Part shown: positions 6,004 through 6,827 of the stretch, one piece after another
Position numbering within the stretch: position 1 is the stretch's first letter
How the letters are laid out: every line of letters begins with the position of its first letter
Origin: Methanocalculus sp.
GTDB lineage: Archaea; Halobacteriota; Methanomicrobia; Methanomicrobiales; Methanocorpusculaceae
Length of the DNA stretch: 6,827 nt
Reading direction: 5' to 3'
NCBI RefSeq assembly: GCF_030651615.1
Contig: NZ_JAUSCG010000176.1
Location: 1 to 6,827 of the forward strand
The notes under the pieces: model-generated
Told to the model about the DNA's origin: nothing
Databases searched by the model: none
What the model saw: only the letters and a program-made list of their open reading frames with translations
Program-made: the position numbers and the translations under genes

Positions 6004-6010
6004 TTTTTTT
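6004..6010 (+). terminator. T-tract terminator after sulP
   Basis: Seven consecutive T residues 15 nt after the sulP stop, without a clear stem, fit archaeal factor-light termination. The same stretch continues into TTTTTTTAAAC, which could alternatively act as a weak TATA element for the RDD gene about 50 nt downstream. Confidence 0.45.
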
Positions 6011-6059
6011 AAACGAAGGATACATCTGATCTGAATCGAAGACATATCTGAGATCATCA

Positions 6060-6539
6060 ATGGTAGAACTACGCATCGCCGGATGGGAGAGCCGTCTTGG
6101 CGCCTGGATCATCGATATCATCATCGTCTCGGTATGTGTCGGAGTTATTGAACGCGCCCTCCTCTCTTTGCTCGGACTCAATGCAGACGCCATCTTCTTC
6201 GGCCTGCCGGGTCCGTTCCTTATACCAATTCCATTCTGGTCAAACGGTGTTGTACTCTTCCTCTATTGGACACTGATGGAAGGTATCACTGGCCAGTCCA
6301 TCGGGAAGATGGTCTTAAACCTGAGACTCACCGATCGTAAAGGCGATCCCGCAGGCATCCCGAAAGCCGCAGTCTCAGCGTTTGGAAAGGCCTTCCTCCT
6401 CCCGCTCGACTGCCTCATCGGGTGGCTTGCCATGCCGGGGACCGGTCTTCGCCTAACAAACAGGCTCTCGGAGACGATCGTTATCAGAACCGACTACCGT
6501 GAACCCGAGGGGGTCAGGTACATCCATGTGGACGAATAA
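6060..6539 (+). CDS. RDD-family membrane protein
   Basis: A 159-residue integral membrane protein with the RDD domain. The first transmembrane segment follows the signature AGWESRLGAWIIDIIIV (Arg12, Asp19). A second segment (about 62-74) leads into EGITGQSIGKMVLNLRLTD (74-92), the conserved Gly-rich turn with GKM. A third segment (about 108-124) is followed by GLRLTNRLSETIVI, where family members have a basic plus acidic motif before a final strand. RDD proteins are small and mostly uncharacterised; some are proposed ion exchangers, so no substrate is assigned. The ATG has only a weak GAGATCA ribosome site (6050-6056). The gene ends 12 nt before cofG, implying co-transcription, though a functional link with F420 synthesis is not shown by the sequence. 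Confidence 0.8.
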   Translation: MVELRIAGWESRLGAWIIDIIIVSVCVGVIERALLSLLGLNADAIFFGLPGPFLIPIPFWSNGVVLFLYWTLMEGITGQSIGKMVLNLRLTDRKGDPAGIPKAAVSAFGKAFLLPLDCLIGWLAMPGTGLRLTNRLSETIVIRTDYREPEGVRYIHVDE

Positions 6540-6551
6540 TTCAGAGGATCA

Positions 6552-6827
6552 ATGATCATGCAACGCCACACCATCACTTACTCTAAGAATGTCTTCCTTC
6601 CTTTGACAACGGTCTGCAAAAACCGGTGCGGATACTGTTCATTCAGGACACCGGTGCAGGAAGGATGTGTCATGGAGCCGGAAGCTGCACGGGAGACCCT
6701 CAGGCGTGGGAAAGAGGCAGGATGTACCGAGGCACTCTTCACCTTCGGGGAACGTCCCGGAGAGGTCGACGGATTTAACAAATATCTGAAGAAGATCGGG
6801 TACGATGATATTCTGGACTACTGCTAT
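6552..6827 (+). CDS. cofG: 7,8-didemethyl-8-hydroxy-5-deazariboflavin synthase subunit CofG (5' part)
   Basis: The first 92 codons of a radical-SAM enzyme, open to the window edge with no stop. The motif TYSKNVFLPLTTVCKNRCGY is characteristic of CofG, with the 4Fe-4S/SAM cluster cysteines at C22, C26 and C29 (CX3CX2C) followed by SFRTP. The later AGCTEALFTFGERPGE and YDDILDYC stretches also match the family. CofG acts with CofH to make the FO chromophore of coenzyme F420 from a tyrosine-derived adduct and 5-amino-6-ribitylaminouracil; F420 is the main hydride carrier in methanogens. Two in-frame ATGs are possible: 6552 (GAGG 4 nt upstream) and 6558 (10 nt from the same GAGG); the longer form is given. 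About 230 or more residues should lie beyond the window. Confidence 0.93.
   Translation, partial: MIMQRHTITYSKNVFLPLTTVCKNRCGYCSFRTPVQEGCVMEPEAARETLRRGKEAGCTEALFTFGERPGEVDGFNKYLKKIGYDDILDYCY

Noticed and set aside
6027..6056. Inverted repeat TGATCT/AGATCA before the RDD gene that might hide its ribosome site
   Set aside because: There are only 6 pairs with an 18-nt loop, which is easily expected by chance in this GATC-rich sequence.

Overview
The window looks like chromosomal DNA from a methanogenic euryarchaeon, most likely of the Methanomicrobiales/Methanomicrobia type. This rests on a cofG gene (coenzyme F420 deazaflavin synthesis) running off the right end, archaeal TATA-like elements in the one sizeable intergenic gap, AGGTGAT/GGAGG-type ribosome binding sites, and moderate GC with heavy use of ATC and CTC codons. 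Species cannot be named from the sequence alone.

Positions 1-3863 (plus strand) hold a tight cluster that reads as an arsenic-resistance operon. In order it encodes a UPF0718/COG0701 permease (ArsP-like), a 78-residue CxxC thioredoxin-fold protein, a cysteine-rich DGC-domain protein, an Acr3 arsenite efflux pump, a low-molecular-weight-phosphatase-type arsenate reductase ArsC, and a second DGC-domain protein. Gaps are mostly 0-60 nt; the arsC/DGC pair overlaps by ATGA, and the largest gap (106 nt, before arsC) carries a possible hairpin. The expected logic is that ArsC reduces arsenate to arsenite using thiols, possibly from the small thioredoxin, Acr3 exports arsenite, and the permease may export another (organo)arsenical or metal species. 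The two DGC proteins are paralogues sharing five aligned cysteines. Their role is unknown, and they are the most interesting part of the cluster. No arsR is visible; a short open frame entering from the left edge may be the tail of an upstream gene.

Positions 3888-4313 (minus strand) encode a single-domain UspA universal stress protein with an intact ATP-binding motif, convergent with the ars cluster. A 220-nt divergent gap separates it from a SulP-family anion transporter with a C-terminal STAS domain (4534-5988, GTG start). The gap contains two TATA-like elements and four copies of an 8-mer GAGRTACT arranged around them, suggesting shared regulation of uspA and sulP.

After a T7 tract that probably ends the sulP transcript, an RDD-family membrane protein (6060-6539) is followed 12 nt later by the 5' part of cofG (6552 to the window end). 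These two are probably co-transcribed. No RNA genes, insertion sequences or CRISPR arrays were seen.
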